This document shows, piece after piece, positions 36,281 to 46,399 of a stretch of DNA of 64,000 nt. Position numbers and translations under genes: made by a program. The DNA comes from Atherix ibis (lineage: Eukaryota; Arthropoda; Insecta; Diptera; Athericidae). Numbering within the stretch: position 1 is the stretch's first letter; every line of letters begins with the position of its first letter. Location of the stretch: the NCBI GenBank assembly GCA_958298945.1, contig OY282609.1:32771212-32835211 (forward strand), given 5' to 3'. Under the pieces are notes generated by a model, which saw nothing but the letters and a program-made list of their open reading frames with translations, was not told where the DNA came from and searched no databases.

Positions 36281-36758
36281 TTCAATGTTTTATAACAATA
36301 AATTTTTTTTTTCAATTCTATTGCAACGTGTCGCAGATTCCAACTGAAAATTTATTGCAATAGAATTTGGACAATGTGGTTTTATGTTACCTTTTTGTTA
36401 TGTTGCCGCGGTCCGAGCTAGTTGCTCATTAATTTTCGTAGAATAAGGAAAACAATAAATACACGGATGAATTAAATTTTAACTAATAAGTTTTTAATTC
36501 ACAAAAATAAAGATGTTTATAATGTTTGTTTGTTGTTGTTTATGCTAAGTTAGCGCGTGCTACTGCTGAGCGCTATGGTCCGAGTGACTGTGCAACGCAC
36601 ATTTATTGCAATGGTGCTCAGTATGCATGTTTGTATGGCTGTTTGTATGAATGTTTTTATTTTAAGTCCAATTGCCACAAGGATATGGAAAATAAAGTGA
36701 TGTTGGTATTTTCAGCACTTCTCAAATATTTAAAATCCTTTGAAAATTGAGGAACTAA

Positions 36759-37106
36759 ATGTACCATGAACTACGAATTTTACCCAAAAGCAACATTACT
36801 GTGCCATATATTTTTCTTGGGGATGAAGCATACCTTCTTTTAGAGTGTTTGTTAAGGCCGTGCAGGGGAAAAGTCTGCGCTGAGAAGCACGAGTATTGTG
36901 ATACGCGCCTTTTAAGGCCGAGAAAATGTATAGAATGTGCTTTTGAAATTATAAATGCCAAATTTAACATTCTATGGAAACCAAGTAAAACCGATTCTTC
37001 ACTGGCCAAAATAATTGTTATTATTGATCGAGACAGTTTAGATGAAAAATTGAAAGAAGCAATGGAAGAGCAGAATAAAAAAAATCACAAAAAGAATATA
37101 ATATAG
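36759..37106 (+). pseudogene. PIF/Harbinger (HARBI1/ALP1-like) transposase, C-terminal fragment
   Basis: A 115-codon open frame contains FLGDEAYLLLECLLRPCRGK and LLRPRKCIECAFEIINAKFN, the C-terminal part of a DDE Harbinger nuclease. The glutamate in CIECAF is in the position of the third catalytic residue, but the usual AFG has become AFE, and the two upstream aspartate blocks are absent from the window. A lysine-rich tail (EEQNKKNHKKN) ends the frame. The frame is uninterrupted, but only about a third of a HARBI1 protein is present, so it is most likely a truncated transposon. Domestication cannot be excluded. Confidence 0.7.
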
Positions 37107-37109
37107 AGC

Positions 37110-37765
37110 AAGTTTAAAGAATACTAGTTTAGTAAGAGATCAATTTTGTAATTTTTTTAGTCTAAATATAACTAAACTAAAGTTGTGTTGAAACAAACTT
37201 TATCTAAACGTCAAAATTCAAACAGGTTAGGAAACACTAAAAACTAAATTCTTCAACTTGTAGTTGCCATATTCATAATATTCAAAGTTAATTTTTAAAT
37301 ATTTAAGAAACGAGCGATATTTTAAAAATTTAGTTAAAATAATATATTTTAATGCGTAATATGCGGGTATCTAACAAATATGTTATTACTCAATACAATT
37401 TATTTTATTATATGTCAATTTAATCATTTTCTAATGATTACCAATAAAATTCTCAAATGTTACCATTGGTTTATGTCTGTGCTATTATAACTACCATTGG
37501 AATATTGGTGGTTTATATGTATCTCCATACACAAAATTCCATTTAATTATTTTAATTTACCTTTTGACTTATTAAAAACAATATTTAAGATATTTATGGA
37601 ATAAGAGAATAACATACTTATACACTTCTCTATTAAATATTAAAGAATAAATACAAGTTTTCAACTGCAGAAATCACAACGTTCATTTATTTACAACTAA
37701 TCAACTAAAAAAATTGCACTAGGAACATATTTGTAAATCCAATATTAAATATACCTACTATACTA
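37110..37765. other. Gene-free stretch, includes 3' end signal of ABHD11 isoform B
   Basis: No coding exon. On the minus strand an AATAAA lies at about 37691-37686, about 80 bases after the stop of the distal terminal exon, and may be its polyadenylation signal. Confidence 0.45.
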
Positions 37766-37768
37766 CGG

Positions 37769-37910
37769 TTAAGGCGTTTGCAGATTTAAAAAATCTATAG
37801 TATGACTTAGAAAAGTTGCCGGATTTTCAACTTGTACTAAGTGCCCAGTATCAATCCATACTATATTTGCTGCGGGAAACATTTTTCGAATTTTTGGAAG
37901 ATCATTTTTA
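37769..37910 (-). CDS. ABHD11: ABHD11-like distal terminal exon (isoform B)
   Basis: Acceptor TATTTTGCAG in the same phase as the proximal exon. It encodes IRKMFPAANIVWIDTGHLVQ, then VENPATFLSHTIDFLNLQTP and TAA. Aligned residue by residue with the proximal exon, it keeps Phe276-Pro277, Gly287-His288 and NP..F but differs elsewhere. It is an intact duplicated exon without stops, so it is probably used or was until recently. Confidence 0.72.
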
Positions 37911-39707
37911 CTGCAAAATAATACAAACTGATCAGTAAACAATATTATAAGAGCAGTGCACTAATTGTGGATGGCTGCTAATATGCATTCTCGTGTTATT
38001 TTTGTGAATGGACGCTCCCTAATGGACTAGGTTAAATCGAGGATACATAAAAAAATTCTATTACTTAAACATATAAGGGACATCTGTTCAAATATTCCAT
38101 GCATAATATTATCAATGTTAATGATAAGATAAATTACTAAAAGTTTATGTTTAATTTGGTTTTTTTTAACCTAATAATCAAAATACAATTTTCGTAAAAA
38201 AATTCAAAAATTATATACATATACGTATATATTCATTATTACAACAATCAACTGTTTTTTTTTAAATCCAATAAAAACATATACAAAAAAAAATTTGTTC
38301 ACTTTCGTTTTTTTAATAATTTTTTTTGTTTATTCACAGCCATAATTTACGAATTAATTTTATTAATTCTAAATTCTGTTGATTTTTTAAAATTAACTCT
38401 ATTTTATTTGTTTAAGAAATTCACTGCCAATCTTAAAAATTCTGATGGATTATCAATGTGGACATTATGACCAGCTTCAACTATTTGTATATCCGCTTTT
38501 GGAAAATAAATTCTAATTTCATTGATTGACGATATTCTGCAATAAATTTAATTATTTTGGCAAACATTTTCATTTGATTTTATTTCTTTTACATTAAAGA
38601 AAGAAAGAATGTTATCACAAATCACTAAGATTGTCAGCAATTACATGCTGGAAATGGTTTTAGTGGTATAAAGTAATTAAACATATTATTCAACTAATTT
38701 CTAACCAGAATTATACTTACTTTATGAACTCTGATTTAGATCCACCAATAAATAAGACTGGGCCTCGATATTGCATAGAAGTGGCATTTTCTGGAAATTT
38801 TGATATACTGTTGAAATTTGTATGCAGGGCATCAACGTTTGCGCTCCAATAAAATCTTACATAAGTTGAAGAACGTTAATATAATTTACATTAGTCCTTC
38901 TTAGTATTAGAAATTGTATTTGCAACATTTACCTCCCGTTTTCAGTTCTTTTCAAATTTAATAATATAAAATCGATAGTTGCTCGATCTGCAATAGATTT
39001 TTGTAAATGTCCTTGAACAATATAACGACCTTCACTCATTGATAAGCCTTCCGGTACACTAATTGTTTTCATAGCATTGAAAATACCCTCCATTTCAAGC
39101 AAACTTGTCGGCGATGTTACAGGAGAAATATCAACAAATATCGCCCGGTCGACAAGATTTGGCTAATAGATCGAATTTGAATGATTAATAAAATCTGTAG
39201 ATTACTAAAAAATAATTACATATTTTAAAGCAAAGTACATCATAGCTCTTCCACCCATACTATGGCCCATTATGGCTGTTCGTTGAATGCTTTGAGTACG
39301 CATAAGTTCCAATATGTCCTCAGCCAAATGTTCATATGAATGTTCTGGGGAGTGCGGACTCTCACCATGATTCCGTGCATCAACCGCAATTACCTTTTAA
39401 ATTTAATACCTTTTTTTTTAAACAAACTTTTCTTGATATATCACTTAATTACCTTTCTATGCGGAGTTGTTTTCGCATTTATTGCTTTACTTATGCTTCG
39501 CCAATTTTGCTTGGAACCAAACAATCCATGCATTATAATAAGTGGTGCGGCTTCTTGGCCAGATCCTGTATTTTCAAAAGCATTATGGGCTAAATCAACC
39601 GGTCTTGGCGCTTCAACACTTAAGTGTTTTGAGAGAGAAATCTGACATGTCCGTGCAGTATTAAATTTTAATTTAAAAACATTTCCTATAACCCGCATTA
39701 AATACAT
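37769..39707 (-). CDS. ABHD11: ABHD11-like alpha/beta hydrolase with alternative last exons
   Basis: Serine hydrolase of the ABHD11 type, a mitochondrial matrix protein in other animals linked to diacylglycerol/acyl-ester hydrolysis and protection of lipoylated 2-oxoglutarate dehydrogenase. Shared exons are 39707-39453, 39393-39220, 39162-38933 and 38855-38721; all introns are GT/AG and phases agree. The N-terminus is basic and lacks acids (MYLMRVIGNVFKLKFNTART), as expected for a mitochondrial presequence. Oxyanion-loop motif HGLFGSKQNW begins at His60; the nucleophile is Ser130 in GHSMGG; VDARNHGESPHS is the conserved strand-loop. Two last exons compete: proximal 38536-38404 (308 residues) or distal 37910-37769 (311 residues), both placing the catalytic His at residue 288. 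Confidence 0.88.
38404..38536 (-). CDS. ABHD11: ABHD11-like proximal terminal exon (isoform A)
   Basis: Acceptor TTATTGCAG, joining in phase 2 to complete Lys265. It encodes EIRIYFPKADIQIVEAGHNV, then HIDNPSEFLRLAVNFLNK and TAA; AATAAA overlaps the stop. The Gly-His pair supplies the catalytic histidine. This version is closest to the usual ABHD11 C-terminus (AGH..H...P..F), so it is likely the main isoform. Confidence 0.82.
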
Positions 39708-39899
39708 GATTTTAAATAAAATATTAGGAAAATCTTAGCCAAAATTACAGAAACTCCCGCGTTATGATTAGTAAATCCACAAATTCATATTTTTCTATGA
39801 TGTTAATAAATATAAATCTTTACAAAATTACACTACTTTGCCAGTGATTGAAAAATATTTTGACGGTTATGGGGTGAATATAAATTGACATTTCGATGA

Positions 39900-40570
39900 C
39901 AACTTTTATTCACCACTTAACTTTCATACACCAAACTCACAGGCGGCGTGACTCAGTTAAGTTGTTTTTGAGATCATATGAGAAAATCTATAATTTCGTA
40001 TTCTTAAAAATAAAATTAAATTTAAAATACATGATTTCAAAATATTGGAATAATTGACTTTTTATAAGTTTCATATACATTTATTCTTCTATTCATGATT
40101 TAAAATAAGTCGCATATTTTAAAAGATCATAAATTCTTATATTTCTTTAGGAGAAATATATTTATAACATATCCAAAGTTTATCATGATAGCTCGTCATA
40201 TACAAAAAATTGGTAAAAACTCTCAGATTTTAGTTCAAAGGACATTTTTTTTAATATTTATTTATGCAATCACGTAGTTGGTAACATTAATGAGTTTTGT
40301 ACAAAATTTTACAATTGATAGTAAATTATTGTAATAAAAATAAAACCTATAAAGAATTTTTTGCAGTTGGATCATTTAGTTTAGTTTTTGGAAGATACGA
40401 GTACTTTCTTAAATTTAAAAGTATTTGGTTCGTTGGCATAAATAAAAACATTTTCGGCCAATATTATATAAACAGATGTACTCACTTAGAACTAGTTATA
40501 TACAGATAAAAAAAGCTTTTAATAAAATAAATCGTTTTTTTCTGAATTAATGTTAGCTGCTGATAATACC
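39900..40570. other. Gene-free stretch upstream of ABHD11-like gene
   Basis: Nothing coding recognised; likely holds the ABHD11-like promoter near 39710-39800. Confidence 0.4.
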
Positions 40571-40574
40571 ACGA

Positions 40575-40745
40575 ATGGGCATATTCTTGTACAGATTTAC
40601 TTAACAGATCCTATATCAGCATGTCAAGGCTACCACACTCGAGAACTAGAAAGTATTTTCTGGTGGTGACTTCCACCAGACAATACTTTCTAATTCTCAA
40701 ATATTTTTTTAAAAAATCTGTTATCAGTAAGAATGTATGCACAAG
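40575..40745. repeat. Foldback element with central hairpin
   Basis: The inner hairpin 40641-40698 has arms GAGAACTAGAAAGTATT..CTGGTGG and CCACCAG..AATACTTTCTAATTCTC around a 6-base loop with two small mismatches. Outer arms extend the symmetry: CATATTCTTGTACAGATTT on the left and AAATCTGTTATCAGTAAGAATGTATG on the right are imperfect inverted repeats. The shape fits a foldback or MITE-type palindrome; a small-RNA hairpin is a weaker alternative. Confidence 0.65.
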
Positions 40746-40749
40746 AAGG

Positions 40750-43330
40750 GTTGCTTTCGCAAAAAATGATTATTTAAAGGCTTAATTAGTAATGTTACCT
40801 GTTCGTGAGTAAAATTATGCTCAAAATGCTTATTCTATCCTACAGGAAGTCCATAGTTATAACATTTGTATTCTTTTTGTTTGAGTTACGTGTAAAGTTC
40901 TATAAAACTTTAAAATCACCAAAGACGTTAGAGATTTCGGAATTTTCGAATGGCCGTCGAGGATTAATTTCTAGATATTGGAATACTACAATTTAAAAAT
41001 TGCTGCTAGATATCAAATTTGTATTAATATATGATATTTTAATAATAAAGATTCTCACAGCACACGTAAACATATTAATAGGCCAAATCCCATAAGTAAT
41101 CATTTCCATTTATTTTAAATTATGGTATTACAAAGAATATTAGCTCATATATATTTTTGGTAGAAAATAATTTATTGTTAATGTCCTTTTAGGTAGGTAG
41201 TGGAAATATATAGACAAAATCTTGATAATATTAAAGTCTTGGAGGATCAAGATCAAGTTAAGGAGCCTTAACAACAGAACTCTTGCAATTATTTATTGTT
41301 TAGAAGTTTAGTATTATTTCCTGTTTATATAATAATGGCCTAAAGGTGGGTTAAAAAATAATTTCACCTGCCATTTTTATATCACATCCAAGAAGATATT
41401 CTATTGGGCTTAAGCAGAGTATTGATTTACGATATTTTGTGAGCGCTTAGGATCGTCATCTTACTAAAAAATCTTATTATGGGAATAAGTTCTAGTATAA
41501 GAATAAGTTCTTAGCCTTTTTGAAATAATGTCGCTAGTTGTAATAAATATGTGTTCGATAGATCAATGTTACTTCTGTTTTTTGAGGGTATATGTCATTT
41601 TTCTAGGACTTTTATCAATCATTTTTCTAACACTTTTATTTTTCAATTTGCCATAAATCAATCTATTCCCTGACATTGAAATTCAACGACATTGTTATCT
41701 TGCCTAGGTGTCTTTATTTTCGTTCTTTCGCAAAGTTTAGGCCTGCTGAACTAATAATTTCTAATCAATTACATTAGAAATTATTTAAGTTTAGCACAAA
41801 ATGTACATAATAACAAAATAACATATTTCACTTACCTTGGTTAAAAAAATCAATATTTATAAATATTCTATTTAATATACATTTTACATATTTAAATTAA
41901 ATGTTTCACTTACCTGTGAGTAAAATATTTTTACAAATCTTTAAGCTGTTGATAGTAACCACAATATTTGAACGTTTCATCTCATATTTGATGGTAATGA
42001 AAAGATAAATTATACAGCAAGGAATTGTCGAACGTATTCGTCTAATTTTCTCCTAGTAAAAATGACAATTGAATCTAATTGAACAATTCCGAAAAAATCT
42101 CTGCTTCCATATAATTTGTCAACAAATTTGATTTGTATTGACAATAAGTGCCGTGTAATAAGTTTTTTTTTCAAACCATTTATTATAAATGTTAATTTAT
42201 CAACAAATATTTTTTTTTTAATATTAGAAAGCGACAATATTTTTTTCTGAGATTTTTTTTCTTCTATTCTCTTGAATAGTAAAATATTGTACTTGTCCAG
42301 TTAAATGGTATATTAGTTCAGTTCAATGTTGTAAATTGGAAAAATCAAAAATGCACGTGCATTCAATTTAAACACCTAATAATATAAAAAAAAAACGTAT
42401 GCGCGCTCACGAAAAACTTTATTTCTCAACGTATTCACTATTCACCCTTAGTGCCGTCAATACGGTCAAGGAAATAAAATTCTGCCCTAAAAACACAGAA
42501 TATCTACCCGTGTAGTTTACTGTTGTACTTTCACAATTGCATTATAAAAACTAAAAACAAAATTACCACCAAAGGAACGTGTAGGAGTGCGTTTCGATGA
42601 AATAAAAATTGATTGGTTGTCTTTGCTTACTTATTAAACCATTTCAGTACAAATATTGTCATCGATTCAGGCAGCCACGAATTTGTTCATTGAAACTCCT
42701 ACCTTCTCATTACTATGGATTCGGCTCATCCCACTTTTTATTATTTCTTAATTTGTGACACGTGATTCTAATTCATGAAGTCTGTCACTAAGAGGTATTT
42801 TTTTCCTGTTTCGACATGGTCCGAAAATATATACAGGGTCTCCCATCAAATAGTCGATTGTAATTTGTTTAGTAACAAATCATGTTCTACTGAAAACTTT
42901 ATCTGATTACCTATACAAAATTTATGTGATTGGATTTATAAAAGAATTAACAAATTCAAATTGATATTATTTTTATCAAAATGTACCCTCCCTTAAATAT
43001 TTTATTTTATTACAGAGAACCTAATTAAAAATCCAAAAATTGAGTTAATATGTTGCTTAAATATTATGAAACGTTTTTTTTAATATTATAAAACTATTAC
43101 TTTAAATAAAATTAATAAAATATTCAAATTTTTATTTGCTCCAATACCTTAGATATTCTTATAGCCAGCAACGTACGAGTATGTTGATGATACAGTTATT
43201 CTTGTATTTCTAATCTACTAACGAAACTTCAAACTCTGTAAGACCATATTTTCATATCCAATTAACAAAAAATACTTAATGTTACATACACTTTTAATCG
43301 AAGACATGCCCATTTCTAATGCCCAAAAAG
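40750..43330. other. Gene-free AT-rich stretch
   Basis: No coding exon, RNA gene or recognisable element. Short open frames (40805, 42237 on minus) have no domain character. Confidence 0.4.
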
Positions 43331-43337
43331 TAATATA

Positions 43338-44276
43338 TTGGGTTGTTCGGAAAGTAATTTCGTTTTTTATTATATAAAAATGAAAGACGATTTTCTTGTA
43401 GTGAATTAATATTTTATTCAATTAAATATTGTCCAGCCTGATCCAATACTCTTTGCCATCTTTCTGGTAGTAGCATGATTCCATGCTCATAAAATTTTTG
43501 TTCTTTGCTGGCAACAAACTGATCCAAGTGATTTTTGAGCTCCTCATTTGAATTAAACGTTTACCATCTAAAAAATTTTGTACAGACCGGAACAAATGAT
43601 AATCGGAAGGTGCCTAGGTCTGGAGAGTAAGGTGGGTGTAGCAATATATCCAATCCAATCTCTAAAAGCTTTTGCCGAGTAGTCAAACTTGTATGTGGTT
43701 TCGCTTTATCCTGTTGGAACACTATACCTTTCCTATTGACCAATTCTGACCTTTTTTCTTTAACTGAATTATTCAATTTGTCAAACTGATGGCAGTACAC
43801 TTCAAAATTGATCGTTGTGTTGCTCGGTAGAAGCTCAAAATGTGCCACCAAACAGTAGAAGCTTTCGAAGTGCTTTGATCCTTCGTTGTAGACAACCCAT
43901 TTTTCGTCCCCAGTGATGATACGCTTCAAAAATGGATCATTTTCTTGGCATTTGAGAAGCAAATCACAAACCTCAATGCGAAGGCACAAATTTTATTTCT
44001 ATCTATAGAAAAGATAAATAAAATAAAAATTTTATTTTATTTTTAATTTTATTTATCTTTTCTATAGTAAAAGGTAAAATATGTTGAAAAAGCTGTTTTT
44101 CACTTTCCATATTTAAAAGGGTATCAACCAAAAACTTATGCGCAGAATCAATCGAATTTTTTCACAAGACTGTCAAAATACATATGATTATACGGCTTAA
44201 GTGTGAAGTTGGTTGTGAAAACATACAATTATGTCCTCTGTTGGGAAACAACGAAATTACTTTCCGGACAACTCAA
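43338..44276 (-). mobile_element. Mariner family A, internally rearranged copy 2
   Basis: It is flanked by TA on both sides; ends are TTGGGTTGTTCGGAAAGTAA and its inverted counterpart TTACTTTCCGGACAACTCAA. Minus-strand frames encode the catalytic half: DPFLKRIITGDEKWVVYN, VFQQDKAKPHTSLTTRQKLL and HPPYSPDLG. The C-terminus (LPERWQRV) is near 43455. The N-terminal DNA-binding region is gone; in its place at 44003-44067 is a small perfect foldback. Length is 939 bp against about 1.3 kb for an intact mariner. Confidence 0.87.
44003..44067. repeat. 22-bp perfect foldback at mariner deletion point
   Basis: CTATAGAAAAGATAAATAAA plus two bases is repeated in reverse complement ending at 44067, with a short AT-rich loop. 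The foldback sits where the transposase N-terminus has been lost and is absent from the sister copy at 25.7 kb. Confidence 0.8.
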
Positions 44277-44869
44277 TAATTAACCTGTTAATACACGTAT
44301 ATAAAACCGTTTTTATGTAATTTAAAATTTTGTATTTTCCGCCAAGCCCATTTCTGCCGCATATATTGTACAATTATACGAGGTGTGACAAAAAAGTAAT
44401 GAGACTGATTTTTACAATTTTTTTGTATTTTCATACATCAACGAAGTTCTCTTGAGAGGCGTTCCTTCAACTCCTCGGTTAGACTTCTTTGAATTTTTAA
44501 GTTGACCTTATTTTTAGTGGTTTTTTATCTTAGGGAACAAAAAAAAAGTCATATGGCCTGAGAACGCTGGAGAAGTCATATAGGAACGCTGGAGAAGCAC
44601 GCAAATCTCTTATTGCGAGAAAAACTCGTTGATGGAGATAGCCGTGTGACGCGTGTCTGCAATGTCCGAAAAGGATTTTGACGCGTAAAACCCTTCAGCG
44701 TTAATATTAATTGACGATCTCATATGAGCCTTCACTCGTTCCACATTTTCATTAGTTTTCGATGCTAAAGGCCTCCCTGAGCATCTTCTGCTTCTTCGCG
44801 GCCCTTAAAAAAGGTTTAATGACACCGAAAAAGCTGTGCTCGTAATAAGTAACGTTCTCTACAGGCTTG

Positions 44870-45800
44870 TTGCAATATTTCGTAAGTCAAACTCACAGGA
44901 AGCTTAACACAAAATTTAATGGCACATAGTTGCTTCACAATAATGTTCCATTAAATTTTGTGTTAAGCTTTCTGTGAGTTTGACTTATGAAATACCAGCT
45001 GTATAAGCTTAAATCAGCTGTTTTTTAGTCAAAAAAACACATGTTTTTTTTCTTAGAAAGTATTAACAAATTTGAGTACTTGCCCTCGCTAACTACACAT
45101 TTTTCCAATCTCTCGGGCAATTTGTGGATACCACGCCAAAAAAATTCTTTCTCTTTCGAGGCAAACCCCTCATCAAGCCATTTTCGAACGTCTTCGTAAG
45201 AATCTAAGTGCTGCTCAGCGAGCGCGTGGCCTATCGACGAAAACAGGTGGTAGTCGGAAAGGGCCAGGTCTGGTAAATTAGCGGGGTGGGGTAGCACCTC
45301 CCAGTTGAGTGTCTCCAAGTAGTTTCGGACCATTTTTGACGTGTGCGATGGTGCGTTGTCGTGGAGGAAAATCAGCTTGTCATGTCTTTGTTGATAATCC
45401 GTTGTATTTTCACGCAGAGCACGGTGCAATTTGATCAGTTGTTGGTGGTAGCGGTGGGCATTGACAGTTTAATCTTGTACAAATGTAAAAATTGCCGTCT
45501 TTAAACCGACGACACCAATCTCGGCACGTTGTTTTGTGCATTCGATGCGATTTGGCAGCCGATTTCTTCAAATTGAAGCAGAAAAGCAGAGCTTCCCGCA
45601 TATGCTCTTTTTCTGGCACAAAACTAGACATGATTACCAAAGGAAAAATGTATGTTGTGTACGAAATTGCTGACAATGTGCACTGATTAATGTTGACAAA
45701 TGTCAAACTCATAAAAAAAGTATGTCGTGGCCATGGTAGCTTAATACGCTCACTTACGCCATCTATGACGAAACAGCGCATTTAAGATTATACCCCTGGT
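44870..45800 (-). mobile_element. Inner mariner (family C), internally deleted
   Basis: The minus-strand frame from 45631 starts MSSFVPEKEHMREALLFCFN and continues KKSAAKSH, then CRDWCRRFKDGNF: the HTH N-terminus of a mariner transposase. After a deletion the catalytic half follows (45429-45025): LIFLHDNAPSHTSKMV with the second Asp, then LPDLALSDYHLFSSIGHALAE with the third, and LPERLEKCVVSEGKY at the C-terminus. The first catalytic Asp block and the domain linker are lost. A 40-bp inverted repeat lies at its low-coordinate end. Confidence 0.78.
44883..44987. repeat. 40-bp inverted repeat, one mismatch
   Basis: Arms 44883-44922 and 44948-44987 are reverse complements with a single mismatch and a 25-base loop; each contains CACAAAATTTAATGG or its complement. 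The repeat lies at the edge of the inner mariner. It may be a terminal-repeat duplication or a repair scar. Confidence 0.85.
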
Positions 45801-46289
45801 AGTCGCCGTTATATTTTTCGTAACACATTACAAAAACGTGCTATATGGTCGAGTATTTACCGAATGAGAATAAAAATTGTACTATACGTTTAGGATAACA
45901 TTCAGAGGAGTGTAACCTAGGAGCTGAAGACGATTCCACTCGGAGCCTTTCAGGGCTACTACAACGAATGGAAACAATGCGTGCGCTGATGTACAGTCTC
46001 ATTATTTTTCTATTACATTTGGATAATTCGTTCAATTTAACAATATAAAATATGATTGCCTGTAGGCATATATATACATATGTAGGTTCTCTTCTAAAAG
46101 TCGATGAAGCTTCTAAAAACTGGCTTTCCTGTTCCGGAAAAAGTTACATTCCTCTATCTACAAAATTTTTGCAATAAAGTTGTTACTTAACAAAACAAAC
46201 AATAAAAAAAAATATTATTACATTATTAGAGAGGAGAGTATATGTTTTCATAATTTGATTATGGCACAAAATATAATTCCTCCTTATAA

Positions 46290-46398
46290 ACAGTTATTCC
46301 GCTTTTATCCCATTTAAAATTTCATTTTAATTTGTTCCAATTAACTTTGGAACAAATTAAAATGAAATTTTAAATGGGATAAAAAGCGGAATAACTGT
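46290..46398. repeat. 49-bp inverted repeat hairpin
   Basis: The left arm 46290-46338 (starts ACAGTTATTCCGC) and right arm 46349-46398 are reverse complements apart from one bulged base, with a 10-base loop AATTAACTTT. No target duplication or coding capacity was identified. Confidence 0.9.
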
Positions 46399-46399
46399 T

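Larger units (their letters stand above)
44382..46017 (-). mobile_element. Outer mariner (family B), split by a nested mariner
   Basis: The left end GAGGTGTGACAAAAAAGTAA followed by TGAGACTG and the right end CAGTCTCATTATTTTTCTAT are inverted repeats about 1.6 kb apart. Coding remnants on the minus strand lie at 44830-44450: REEAEDAQGG, ENVERVKAHMR and FADI-like blocks, and a C-terminus SLTEELKERLSREL. The part 45800-46017 looks like the 5' end (MRLYISARIVSIRC). Between these lies a different mariner (about 44870-45800). Badly decayed. Confidence 0.55.
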
